Source: Staphylotrichum longicolle (lineage: Eukaryota > Ascomycota > Sordariomycetes > Sordariales > Chaetomiaceae). From it: 64,000 bases of DNA. The stretch spans positions 1,054,001 through 1,118,000 of the forward strand of contig JAHCVI010000004.1 of assembly GCA_019096155.1 (NCBI GenBank), in the 5' to 3' direction. This document shows, in pieces, positions 21,907 to 31,554 of this stretch. The notes beneath the pieces were generated by a model that ran no database searches, was not told the origin of the DNA, and saw nothing but the letters and a program-made list of their open reading frames with translations. Each line of letters starts with the position of its first letter. Position 1 is the stretch's first letter. Made by a program: the position numbers and the translations under genes.

Positions 21907-22485
21907 ATGTCCGCCAATAATTCCAATCCTCCTGGTGAGCACAATCCCGTGGTCGCTCTCACCCGTTCGCGGAATAGGCAGCTAACGGTAAACAGGAACT
22001 GCCGCGGGCCCTTCGCGCCGCCGCAGGATCATTGATCTGACGGCCGAAGATGGTGAGACCCTACGGCTGATCTTCACCAGCACATCAGAGAGCTCAGAAC
22101 ATGTCGCTAATGGGTCGGTTCCAACAGTGCAAGATTTCGTTATCGCCTTGGCGGTTCTCACCAGCGAGGAAGATGAGTACGAGCTGTTCATGGACCTCGC
22201 GTCCCGTCGCATCGCCTGGGCAGAAGACCTCTGCACTCGGACCAAGATTAGAGCCGATGTGCTCGCCAGTTTTCAAGATGCTTGTTTTAACGATAACCAC
22301 ATCGAGCGCGCCTTTTACTTCGCGGCGTTCTCACATGTGGAAAGTGAGTTTTTGGCACCTCTAAACATTTGAAGAACCTTACTGATGGCAATCGACTTCA
22401 AGACCTCATTGCGGACGACGCTGCCGCCGCCAGGGCCTTGGCCGAGGAGCCCAAGGCCACTACGGTTCTGAGCTCGTGGTGGTAG
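21907..22485 (+). CDS. Hypothetical small acidic helical protein
   Basis: Three exons, 21907-21934, 21996-22343 and 22403-22485 (introns 61 and 59 nt, GT...AG), give 152 residues with phases 1 and 1. A disordered start (MSANNSNPPGTAAGPSRRRR) leads to IIDLTAEDGETLRLIFTS and helices such as TVQDFVIALAVLTSEEDEYE and FMDLASRRIAWAEDL. The gene ends DDAAAARALAEEPKATTVLS. No known family, no signal peptide, no membrane segment. The beginning resembles that of the gene at 9905 (MSEHNTP...), so it may belong to the same lineage-specific set. The splice model is self-consistent but rests on reading-frame logic only. Confidence 0.5.
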
Positions 22486-23232
22486 ACGACCAACAAAGCT
22501 ATTTCCTTAGCTTAAGACAGTGGGAATAACAAGAAGCCGGCATACGAGGGCAAACCCAATATGACATGTTAGGGCAACATGACATGCCACTGCAACATGA
22601 CATCGCGCTGTGATTTTCCGACAACACAGGGGTCAATGTGCCCTGGTTCTGACAGTTCTAGTTGAGCGACGCCTGCTGTAACAAGCAACTATACACTTTA
22701 ATCAGTAACAGAGCTTACTGCGTAGGGTTTCCTCGTTCCATGGTTAGATAAAATGGCAAGCCGTTAGTTATAACGTGTGCTGGGCAAGCTCTCAGCGGCA
22801 AACACCCACAACAGCACTTGAACCACAGGCAGGGGTTTGCTGTTCCTTCCCCAGCAGCATGACAACATCCATCAGGCTTCTTACATCACCAAGCTTGGAA
22901 ATGTCTTCAAGGAGGAGCCTGCCGACGCCCAAAACCACTATAGCAACATGAACTCGACCTTGATTGCCTTGCAACACGAGCGGAAAGCCTTCTGGAGCCG
23001 CTCTTTTACTGGGCGCATTCTACAGATCTTTGTATATGAGCACGCGAGTTTTAGTCTAGCCTTCACGTATATCCGGTACCATTTGGATTTCCTAGACAAT
23101 ATGAAATCAGGCCAAACTGATGGCTAGCTCAATTGGCTGTCAAAGATCCCTTTTGTGAGACTACGTCTCCAATGCTGATGGCCCATGAAGAAGAAGCCCA
23201 TTACGTCTTGCTTAACCCGTGATGGCGCCAGA
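22486..23232. other. Intergenic region
   Basis: Contains three spaced copies of an atgacatg-like word at about 22560-22607. A 96-codon plus-strand frame at 22837-23127 has no support beyond being open. Nothing else is visible. Confidence 0.3.
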
Positions 23233-24973
23233 TCATATACACTGAGAGTACCAATCATTCGAGTAAGTACACGTCGTCCCCGACACACAGCAAGCCGGCC
23301 CGGTCCACCCCTGGCCACCGCACTGTGCCCACCGAGCAGCGCAATTGCTTCCTCCTCCAGAAGGCGTGGTAGTCGCCGCCGGTGCGGAGCTCGTCCTAGT
23401 CGTCGCACCAGCCGATGTGACAGTCTTGGGCGGCGTGACGCTGCCGGGGAACTCCATGGAGAAGCTCTTGAGCGTGACCTGGCCGCCGAGACTCTTGGTG
23501 GCGAAATTGAAGGCCGCGTACCGGTAGCCCGTAAAGTACTCCCACGTGTTGTTTAGCAGGTACGCCGGCCCGAGCTGGGTGAACGACGCGCCGTCGGTGC
23601 TGTAGCTGAAGGTCGCCTGGCGGACGGGGTTTTGGCCGAAGGCGGGCGTGATGTCGGCGGACACGCGGAGCCACAGGCTGGACGAGGTCACGGCGGGACC
23701 CGTGGCCTGCATGGAGCCCTTGTTGATGGTGGCCCAGTTGGCGCCGAGCGCCAGCCCGCTGACCATGACGAGCTGCGCAGTCGACCCGGACTTGTGGATG
23801 CCGATGTATGCCGACGTGTCGCGGAAGAGGGCCGCGCCGGCCCGGTCGCCGTCCTGCATCTTGCTGATGTCGAAGGCGAACGTTGCGACCGACTTGGGCC
23901 CGATGATGCGGTGGGCCGTGAAGAGGTCGTCCGTCACCGGCGCCTGCAGGACCACGCCGCCCGCCCCGCCCAGCGCGCATGTGTCCGGGTTATGGTTCCA
24001 CTCCCACTGGTCGCTCAGCGCCGAGCCCACAAAGTTGTCTGTCCCCGTCGGCGGCGCACCGTCTTGCTCGTCTGTACCGGCATCGGGTACGAGCTGCCCA
24101 GCGGCCGCTGCTGTCTTTGGTGAGCTGGGGCACCCGTCTGACGACCAGGTCAGGGGCGCCAGCACTGGGATCCGGCCGCTGGGATATGAGTCCATAAAGG
24201 AATATACCAAGCGCCCCACTTGAAAGCGGTCCCGAGAGGCCGTCGAAGAGCACGCGCTGTTCATAGGGGCCCCAGGGGCTCGACGAGCGCAGAACCCACT
24301 CGCCGCTGGCGACCTTCGTCGGGACAATCCAGTAATAGCCGTTGATCTTGTACATGTGGCTGCCCTCGATGTAGGAGCTACCGCCGGTGTAGACCTGCTG
24401 GGACTTGACCTCGCTGAGACCGTCCTTGGAAAGCTGCGCCACGTAGATATTCGTGTTGCCGTAAGCCACATACATGGTGTCCTGATCGTCGATCAACAGG
24501 CCGCAGTAGTAGCACCAGAACGGCCTCTGGCCCCCCTCGCCGCCGTTGTTGCCGGCCCCGCTGCCGGCCGAGGTGTAGATGTATGTCTTGCCGTCGACGC
24601 AGCCGATCCAATAGAACATATCATTGGACTGTCGGTAGCGGAGCGTGCTGGCCCAGATGCCCTTGACGTAGGCGCGGTCGGTGGCGCTGTTGAGGTTGTA
24701 CTTGGAGCCAAATGCCAGCGTCGGCACGCTGTGCGAGACGAACTCCCAGTTGACCAAGTCGTACGACTTTAGCACTGGGGCTCCAGGGGAGTAGGCGAAG
24801 GTCGAGGATGAGTAGTAAAAGACATTTCCAACGCGGAAGACGTCTAGATCTGGAAGATCCTCCCAGAGCACGGGGTTCGTAAAGGTGGTTGCCCGCTTAT
24901 CGACTGCAGCTGGCGATGCAGCAGTCAAGCCAGCTGCAAAGCCAGCGGCAATGAGAATGTTTGTAAGACGCAT
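23233..24973 (-). pseudogene. GH43 glycosidase with C-terminal CBM1, reading frame broken
   Basis: A secreted hemicellulase-type enzyme (beta-xylosidase/arabinofuranosidase family GH43). Minus strand from the ATG at 24973: signal peptide (MRLTNILIAAGFAAGLTAAS), a Lys-Arg site, then the five-blade propeller with the putative general base Asp in EDLPDLDVFRVG and the acid Glu in SSYIEGSHMYKINGYYW. A C-terminal beta-sandwich domain (WEWNHNPD, IIGPKSVATFAFDISKMQDG) follows, then a Thr/Ser linker and a fungal cellulose-binding module (WAQCGGQGWTGPACC) ending at 23233. The frame breaks at about 24195-24230, where the stretch normally carrying HQGG is missing between GPLSSG and SFMDSYPSGR. Three further one-base slips lie at about 24040-24140. 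It is either a pseudogene or a locus with consensus errors; the domain identities are secure. Confidence 0.75.
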
Positions 24974-26233
24974 TGAAGAGCTTTTGAGGGGAGCGAAGCC
25001 GGGGTGGAAGGGTAGGAGCTGGGTCAGCCGAGTCATCCAAAAAGGCCTGTTTCATGCGGAGACAATATTAGGTCTTGGACACAGATTTACTTAAATATTA
25101 CTACGGGTGGAAATCTTAAGTGTACCTCTCTAGATCTCCCGCTCAATCTCCTCACGCTCGTCCCAAATGCCGCTCTCTTGTGCTGCAACAGCTCGGGCTC
25201 AACGACGCGGCAGTTTGCTTGCTCGGAGCTCGTGAGTGTGCAGATCCCCTTTGGGAAATGCCATGGTGTGTTCCAGGAGCCTGGTTGGTGCGGCAGTGGG
25301 CCCGACGGGCCGCTCAACGACAAGTCGCCAATGTGCCATGAAGGGAGGTTTTACAAATCCAGCCATCTAGGGTCGTCGGAAGAGAGGCTTTGCATGTGCG
25401 TCGTCCTGGGGTCGTCGGCAGTTGCTTTGTAGCACAGGCTGTGCCTCGTTCTGATCATGGTCGCGCGGCGAAGTGCAGACCTCCGGGCGAACATGCTCCG
25501 CCGTGGCCACAAGCGGACACAGCTGCTATCTCTCGGCCAGAAACATGGCTGATTGAGGTTAGAAGTGGGGTAACGTCGTTTCAAAATCACCACCCCGGAC
25601 TACACAGGGGAAACCGATACCAAGGATTGATGATTTCCCACCAATACCTCGCCTAGGGCCCTCTCCCCGCAACCGAGAACCGAGAACCAGGATCGTGGAT
25701 TGACGCGACTGCGACACTACTAACCCTGGGAACCAGTTAATGGTTGGCGCGCTTAAATCGACCTCACCACCCTCGAGTCAGATTGCATTTGCCTCCTCCT
25801 AACCTAGCTCGCCTAGCCAGCAGCCTCGCCAGCCCGGTCCATCACAATGTGCGGATTCATGTTTCCCCGCGGGGGGAATCAGAGTTACATGGAAACATAC
25901 TATTACGTCTAGGTCGGGAGAAACACACACAAATTCCACTTTGAAGACAGGAAGCGAAATGCGATGCAATGCGTGGGTTTGCTATCAGAGCCTCTTCGCA
26001 TCGCCTTTTTCCTTCCCGCCTTCTCCTTGTCCGTTTTCTTCCTCCGTCTTTCCCCCTCCTCTTTATCAGAACGTCAGGATACAACAGATGGCAGAGAATA
26101 CAAGATTTGGACACCTCCGGACATGTCAAAAATGGGTTCGGAGATGGAAATTCCTGCATTTCATGTGATACAGCCTATGAAACAAGCAAAACTTCCACCT
26201 CCTCTCCTCTCCCCCCTCCAATAACCCCCTTGA
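24974..26233. other. Intergenic region
   Basis: About 1.26 kb with no gene supported. The 24974 side should contain the promoter of the glycosidase. A run of pyrimidines lies at about 26000-26065. The 3' flank of the minus-strand gene ending at 26234 is also here. Confidence 0.3.
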
Positions 26234-27076
26234 CTATCTCGCAAAGAACCTATTCTTATGAGCCTTGCCCCCCGGCACATCATTGACAAAACGCTCCGAT
26301 ATCTTGATGTTCCCCAGCTGGTCCATCTTGCCCGTAAACCGCTTCTCCGTGCGCTCCGCCTTCTCGATTTGCTTGTGCGTCATGGCAAGCAGAGCCTGCT
26401 GCTGTGTCAGAGGCACACCGGCCAGCGACTGCATGTCGCTCCTGCGGAGCTCGGCGCGTCGAACGATGAATGTGTGATACCGCTTCTTCTCTCGCCTGGA
26501 AAGGAACAGCGGGTGTGAGGGTTCGGGTTCGACAGGTTGATCTTGACTTTGTGTTCCAGTTGGTTCTGACGGGGATTTTGGTTGCCTCTCGTCGGCGGTG
26601 GTCGGCCTGGCGCGACTGACACTGGGTTTGGCTGACCGCGGTGAAAAAGGTTTCCGGTTTCGTCGGAACTGATGTGTTTGTGATGATGTGGGGGCAGACC
26701 GGGCCGAGATGATCTTTCCGGACGGTAGCCGTAGAGTGCCGTTGTCCCCTATCAGATGCGCGGTGTTTGGACTGGGCTCGTCTGTCTCGCTAGACTCGTC
26801 GTAATCGTCATAGAACCATGAGTCTGAGCTCAAGTCTGCGTCTGAGTCGTAGTCGTAGTGGTAATCAGAGTCATCGTTTGTTTCGAAAGCGTCTTGTGGT
26901 TGGTCCGTCACGGGACGAGTTGAGAAGTCGTCTGGTGACGAGACTGGACTCGAGTTTGAATGCATGTCGACAGAATCAGAAGCCGTTGCAAGCAATTGGT
27001 GAGAGTGCATGTGGTGGTCCAAGTGCATTGGGATTGATGTGGCAGTGTCGGCAGTGGTGGTCGTAGCGCCTATCAT
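26234..27076 (-). CDS. Protein with REI1-like C-terminal region, no zinc fingers
   Basis: 280 residues, one exon. REI1-type proteins are C2H2 zinc-finger factors that act late in cytoplasmic 60S ribosome maturation (family knowledge). Here the acidic centre (YHYDYDSDADLSSDSWFYDD), the following NGTLRLPSGKII and the C-terminal block resemble the REI1 C-terminus. That block runs SRREKKRYHTFIVRRAELRR, then SDMQSLAGVPLTQQQALLAM, HKQIEKAERTEKRF and FVNDVPGGKAHKNRFF. The four C2H2 fingers that normally precede this are absent: residues 1-70 are Ser/Thr/His-rich without Cys pairs. It may be a truncated paralogue or a distinct small family; a missed upstream exon is possible but none is evident before 27200. 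The similarity is from memory and would need a profile search. Confidence 0.55.
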   Translation of the reverse strand: MIGATTTTADTATSIPMHLDHHMHSHQLLATASDSVDMHSNSSPVSSPDDFSTRPVTDQPQDAFETNDDSDYHYDYDSDADLSSDSWFYDDYDESSETDEPSPNTAHLIGDNGTLRLPSGKIISARSAPTSSQTHQFRRNRKPFSPRSAKPSVSRARPTTADERQPKSPSEPTGTQSQDQPVEPEPSHPLFLSRREKKRYHTFIVRRAELRRSDMQSLAGVPLTQQQALLAMTHKQIEKAERTEKRFTGKMDQLGNIKISERFVNDVPGGKAHKNRFFAR

Positions 27077-27803
27077 GGGTCGAAGGGGTCAAAGAATGCG
27101 CTGGTCTTTTCTGTTTTGACGACGAAGTTACGTGTCGAGGTCTCCTTGTCTGAGTGGAGGAAGTGTGTTTAAAAATGTGACTTGATTTTGTCTACATAAA
27201 TTGTCCTTCGAATTGGTGATCGCGACTGCTCTAGATATACCTCAGGCAACACACCACCGAGTAACCGAGTTCCTCGCTTTTGGATGTAAACTGCCAGGCC
27301 CATGGGCCATGGCTTCACTTGGGGCCGAGCACGGGCTGAGTTATTATGAATCATTCTGATTCAAAGTGAAGCAGGTTTATTTGATTCGCTCGCCATGTCC
27401 GGAAAAGCGGAGACATCAACCCACGGATCGAGAAGTGGGTCAACCAACCGCTCTCTTTGGCTCGCGTTTCGGTCTCGGGGGGTTACGGGGATCTGTCAGG
27501 GGATTCTGGAGCAGGATGGCAACGGGATGCAACCAAAATGCGAAGTCCGGTTCCCCACAAATTGTGACTCCAATATCGACCCATCTTCAGGTGCGCCTGC
27601 CAGCGCTTGCTTTTGTTGCCGAGTCCACTGTGATGATGTCGCTTCCTTTTGCGAGAGGCTTCAACCTGAAGCCGCCTTGTGCTGAGCCTGATCTGAAGGG
27701 TCCTCCCGGGATGGTAGAACTGGACCCAGGGGGAGGCTTCAGGTTCTCAGATGGGCCTCTAATTCCTCGTATCGCCGGTCCGTCCTCCAATTTCTGGCGT
27801 TGG
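27077..27803. other. Intergenic region
   Basis: No gene supported. It includes the promoter side of the gene at 27076. Frames at 27366-27857 on the plus strand overlap the 3' end of the broken gene at 27804 and carry no domain. Confidence 0.3.
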
Positions 27804-29790
27804 CTACACCCTTTGAGGCGAATGGTCGAGGGAGGGCAGCTTGCCGTGGTGAAATAAAGCGGGGACGATGCACATCAGGGCAGCTTCCTCGGTGGCCAGA
27901 CCAGCGTCGCATAGAATTCTGGCCAGCGCATCGATGTGCGGGTTGCTGAGCTCGCTCGATACGGTGTTTGGGTTGCGTAAGATTGTGTTGCTGAGCGAGG
28001 AGCCCTCGAGCTGGCGTAGCGAGACCTCGGTAAGAGCGTCCATGATGGACGCGATCTCGAACATAAAGATCGTGAAAATGTCTTGGGCAATCATGTCGAG
28101 GAGGGATCCAGTGGTTGATAAGACAAAAGCCACACAGACTTGGAGTCAAGGCTACCTGGCGCATCGCTCTCCCCTGTATAGGGCTCCCACTTCTCGGGCG
28201 ATATGCGGATCGCTTCCTCAAGTGACAGCCTAAACGGAACGAGGCTGGCTGTGTTATTCTCTTCCAGCACGGCAAGCCTTTGCTCGAGCGTGCTTTGTCT
28301 TGAGACCCAGAGCCGAATCACTGCCGCCGTTTGATCTCGGCCGCCCGCAGGTGGTACGATCTTTCGGTTTGCGTACTAACCGGCCGGCGGAAAGATTCTT
28401 TCCCTGACCAAGGGGTCGTGAGGAATGCTGTGTCTCCACAAGCTCATAACGGCGACAAGTTGGTACTCGTTTATAGTCCATCGCTGCCCCTTCTTATGCA
28501 TTAGGAAGTGAACGGGGTAGTCTGCCCCCATCCATGCCTTGGTATTGTTGGTCGGGATCAGCAAGTATCGGCAGACAGCGGACCACGCGAGAGCCCTTGC
28601 TTCTTTCCACCGACTTCGAATTGGTGTTTTGGCAAATATGTAGCTCACAGATTCGCCCAGGGCTTTCTGCAACCGCTTTTGCCATGGCTTGAAGCTCGGT
28701 ATCCCAATTGCATGGCCAGAGGCTGGAGCTTTTCTCCGCTGAGATAACCAAGGCGCGCGCTCTGATGTTTGCTCCACGGGCGGCAAATTTCAAGCCAGAG
28801 TTGAAATTACGAAGTAGCGAGGTCTCAAGGACAGCCAACGGCTCGACGAAACGATCCCCATAACGGATCTCGCCTTCCAATATCGGATGAACTTTACAGC
28901 GTTTCTGAGGCAGAGCGCGTCCTTTTGCCACTGCGAGCGTTTCCTTTGGACAGTATCACGGTCACATTTGATGACAAGAGCATCGCTTTTGCCGGCTCAG
29001 AGAAAGGGGAGTCCATGAGTCCCGTGTCGAGACGGGAATTCACCAAGCTCCAGGAATCGAGTCGCCCATAACCTGGGGGGATGCCTAAATTAATATGATG
29101 GTCAGGATCTGTCGAACAGCATTTGCTGGACGCGTAGGCCTGGATTGTGCTGTCCTTACCATCCGTACAATGGTGGTGGGAAATCACCAAAAGTGAGAGC
29201 CAAGGTTTGCCAATCAAGTTCATCGCTCTCAAAGACCCGGTGGAAGTCCTCCAGGCGGTTCTGCTCCCGGTCGAGGCGCCTGCTGCGAAGCAATGCACGG
29301 ATAGCGGACATGATCAAAGTACAAGCAAGCAGGCAGAGTGTGACGGAGCCGTGCAGTCGGCGGAATCCCACGATTTGGCAAGCAAACCTCAGGGGTGTTG
29401 ACACGAGGGCGGCCCATAAGACAGTACTCGGCTCCAGGCCAAAAATGGGGGCAATATCCCGCGTATAGATGTAAGACGTCGTGTAGTCTTTCTTCTCCTC
29501 CGAGTACGCAAAGGAACGGAACTGCTGATCGCTTACGCTCTGGTCTCCGCACTGGAGCCAGAAATGCGCGGCTGGTGGCCCGGCATGCCGAGCGCCTCAA
29601 AGCGTCTCTCAACGGACCGGCGCTCAACAAGCATGGCGCATAATCCCATTTCAAAGATGAGACAGAGTGTCCTGCCCATGCCGACGACGAAAGACCAAAG
29701 TTGAGGGGCGTCGTCCTCGGTGTAGAAACCAGGATTGTAGAAGGTCGCCGATGTGGTGTACACAAAGAAGCTGACCTGGAGGGGCTACCC
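27804..29790 (-). pseudogene. Degenerate or multi-exon membrane-protein gene
   Basis: The minus strand carries a colinear series of protein-like segments in changing frames, which I read as one broken gene. From the 5' side: FFVYTTSATFYNPGFYTEDD and LWSFVVGMGRTLCLIFEMGL (29780-29540). Next SYIYTRDIAPIFGLE and RLHGSVTLCLLACTLIMSAI (29500-29160). After a plausible intron comes IPPGYGRLDSWSLVNSRLD (about 29080). Then PIRSRWKEARALAWSAVCRY (about 28600), NEYQLVAVMSLWRHS (about 28450) and finally DIFTIFMFEIASIMDALTEV (about 28080-27804). Several hydrophobic segments suggest a polytopic fungal membrane protein of unknown function. Frame changes without convincing introns at about 28930, 28760 and 28140, and the lack of a start near 29790, argue for decay next to transposon DNA; consensus indels are the alternative. 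Confidence 0.4.
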
Positions 29791-30480
29791 AGCAGCGGCA
29801 GGTGCCAGAAAAATGTTCCCTTCCTTCACGCCAGCAATTGGTAACTCAGCGGACACGGGCCAACGCTCCTCCAAAGCTCTGCCAGCCGAGAACGTGTTCG
29901 CGTTCCGGGGACTGGGGCGCCTCTGTAACGGCTCTAAACGGCGCCGGCGACAGAGGCCGGGAGTCGTCGCCCATTCTACTTCGTTTACACCTATTAAAGC
30001 CCTCTAGCGCGCCCCCTATATTTGCGATAGCAGTATATCTCTTCGGCGCAAGGATCCCGTCTCCTGTTCGGGGATGCGAGCCAACTACGTCCGCCGCATG
30101 TGAACAGGCTTGGTGCTAACCAGGCTCGTTTATACCGTCGTAGCCTTCCCTTATTCCCTTGAAACCCTAGAATCTCCCTTTTCCTAATCTTTGTGACCAA
30201 CTGGTCCTGTGGAAAGCTGCAAATAGGCGTTTGATATGGTATTTGATTGATCTAAGGGAAAAAAGAGGAAGTTTACCGCAGCTCGCGAGAGCTCGCTCTC
30301 TATACCCCCAGGGCAGCACCTGCCAACACAGGTGCGGTGCCGGGCCCGGGAAAGAACCAACCTAGAGGCAGGCAGGAGCCAAGCCGCAACCGGGACAACA
30401 GCCCCATATACCAGCTCGGGTGAAGCCCGAGCCCCTGACAGAGGGTACTATCCAAGCTGGATGTAAGGCTTCGTAAACTA
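29791..30480. other. Repeat-like intergenic DNA upstream of a transposon remnant
   Basis: No intact gene. The stretch at about 30300-30450 contains GC-rich inverted words (ctcgggtgaagcccgag at about 30415-30431) and Arg/Pro-rich open codons. It may be internal debris of mobile elements, but I cannot assign it. Confidence 0.3.
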
Positions 30481-31417
30481 ACGCCCCTGAGCTTGCGGGC
30501 CGGCATACTACAACATTGGGTCTTCCAGATACCATACAACCCTCGAGAAGCAACCTCTCAGTTAACGCTCATTAAGACTCGCATTGCCAAGCACTAAAAA
30601 AGCTCCCCGACTTTGATATTAGCTACTTTAGACCAGCTTAATAAGGGCACAATGGCTGTAATGCACGAGGTGGCTCTTCTTTGGTCAGAGGTCTCTTCGC
30701 TCCGTACCTTAAGGCCAACGAGGCACTTAGTCAGCGCCGAAGAGCCAAAAGAACATGCGTGCAACTTAGAGGATCACTTGAAGTGCAAGATGCAAAGAAT
30801 CAACTAGACTAGAAGGTCGTGGTTGGGGAGGTGGCGCAAGAAAAGGAGCAGGATGGTAGTAGTGTAGGGGAGGGGGGGTTGGTCGTACGAAGGTTCGGTG
30901 CTGTGGTGTGTGTAACGGGCTGAGCCCCGTTAACGGCCTCGGAGACTCTTGGCCATAAAGACGCACCGACTAACGCAGCTGACATGACGGGCATACGCAC
31001 AACACTGTCATCAGCGCTTTCGTCTGCACCGACGGGCCTACTAAACATGATGCTGACGCTGCGTATACCCGACATGCGTAGCTCTGACACAGGATGATGC
31101 CATGCGTATCAGCCACCTGGCTATAAGAGAAGGAACGCTGGGAAGCCGTGCCCTGTCTACTCATCTCTCTTTCTTCAAGTTTAATATACTCGTAGAGCCG
31201 TCATCAGCTAGATGCAATATACTTATAGAGACCTTACTGTGTAAGGCAAGCCTGGCTATAATGCGCGTACGCACCAGAAGACTATAGAAGGGCCCGATTC
31301 AGCTGTTTCTATTGTAATTATAGTTGGTTCATAATGTTGTTGTATAGCAATTGATAGAAGTTGTAGGCAAGGTGGTGAGGGGTGGGTCACTCGCTGATAT
31401 GGGTCACTCGATGATAA
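30481..31417 (+). mobile_element. Pogo/Fot1-like DNA transposon remnant (transposase C-terminus and right end)
   Basis: Plus-strand codons from about 30525 read REATSQLTLIKTRIAKH, a stop, then KSSPTLILATLDQLNKGTMA and VMHEVALLWSEVSSLR. This is the characteristic C-terminal tail of fungal pogo-like (DDE_1) transposases. After frame slips it continues as VAQEKEQDGSS and a Cys knuckle (RCCGV, at about 30893-30908). That knuckle is interrupted by a 326-bp insertion and resumes downstream at about 31247 as GKPGYNARTHQKTIEGPDS, ending in a stop at about 31332. About 90 bp further on, the DNA shows two copies of gggtcactcg (31384, 31402) just before ataacgta at about 31417, as expected for the terminal inverted repeat of such elements. 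The 5' two-thirds of the element is absent. The internal stop (codon TAA where CAA is usual) fits C-to-T mutation. Confidence 0.72.
30912..31237. mobile_element. Solo LTR inserted in the transposon remnant
   Basis: A 326-bp block begins gtaacgggctgagcccc and ends with cttac, flanked on both sides by the same 5-bp word tgtgt (30907-30911 and 31238-31242), a typical target-site duplication. Removing the block and one copy of tgtgt reconnects the two halves of the transposase knuckle in one frame. Inside it has a TATA-like ctataagagaagg at about 31120 and a pyrimidine-rich tract after it, as in fungal LTR promoters. No internal retrotransposon genes are present, so recombination has probably left a solo LTR. 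Confidence 0.68.
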
Positions 31418-31554
31418 CGTACGTTAAATTGACAATAGCATCCTCCCAGGGCCCGACATAAATCATCCCAGAACTCAACCAAAGTAACACTACTGGATCC
31501 CGCGAAGTTCATCTGCGTCCCATGTCCGCCCCGTCCCCCTCGTATCCAAATCCG
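31418..31554. other. Short 3' flank of the HeLo-pseudokinase gene
   Basis: Lies between the transposon end and the stop codon at 31555. No gene seen. Confidence 0.4.

Noticed and set aside
22837..23127. 96-codon plus-strand frame
   Set aside because: No family, no upstream exon, no conserved pattern; open by chance is likely.
29229..29765. 178-codon minus-strand frame
   Set aside because: Runs through the decayed membrane gene in a frame with Pro/Arg-rich, non-membrane sequence; the hydrophobic segments lie in another frame.
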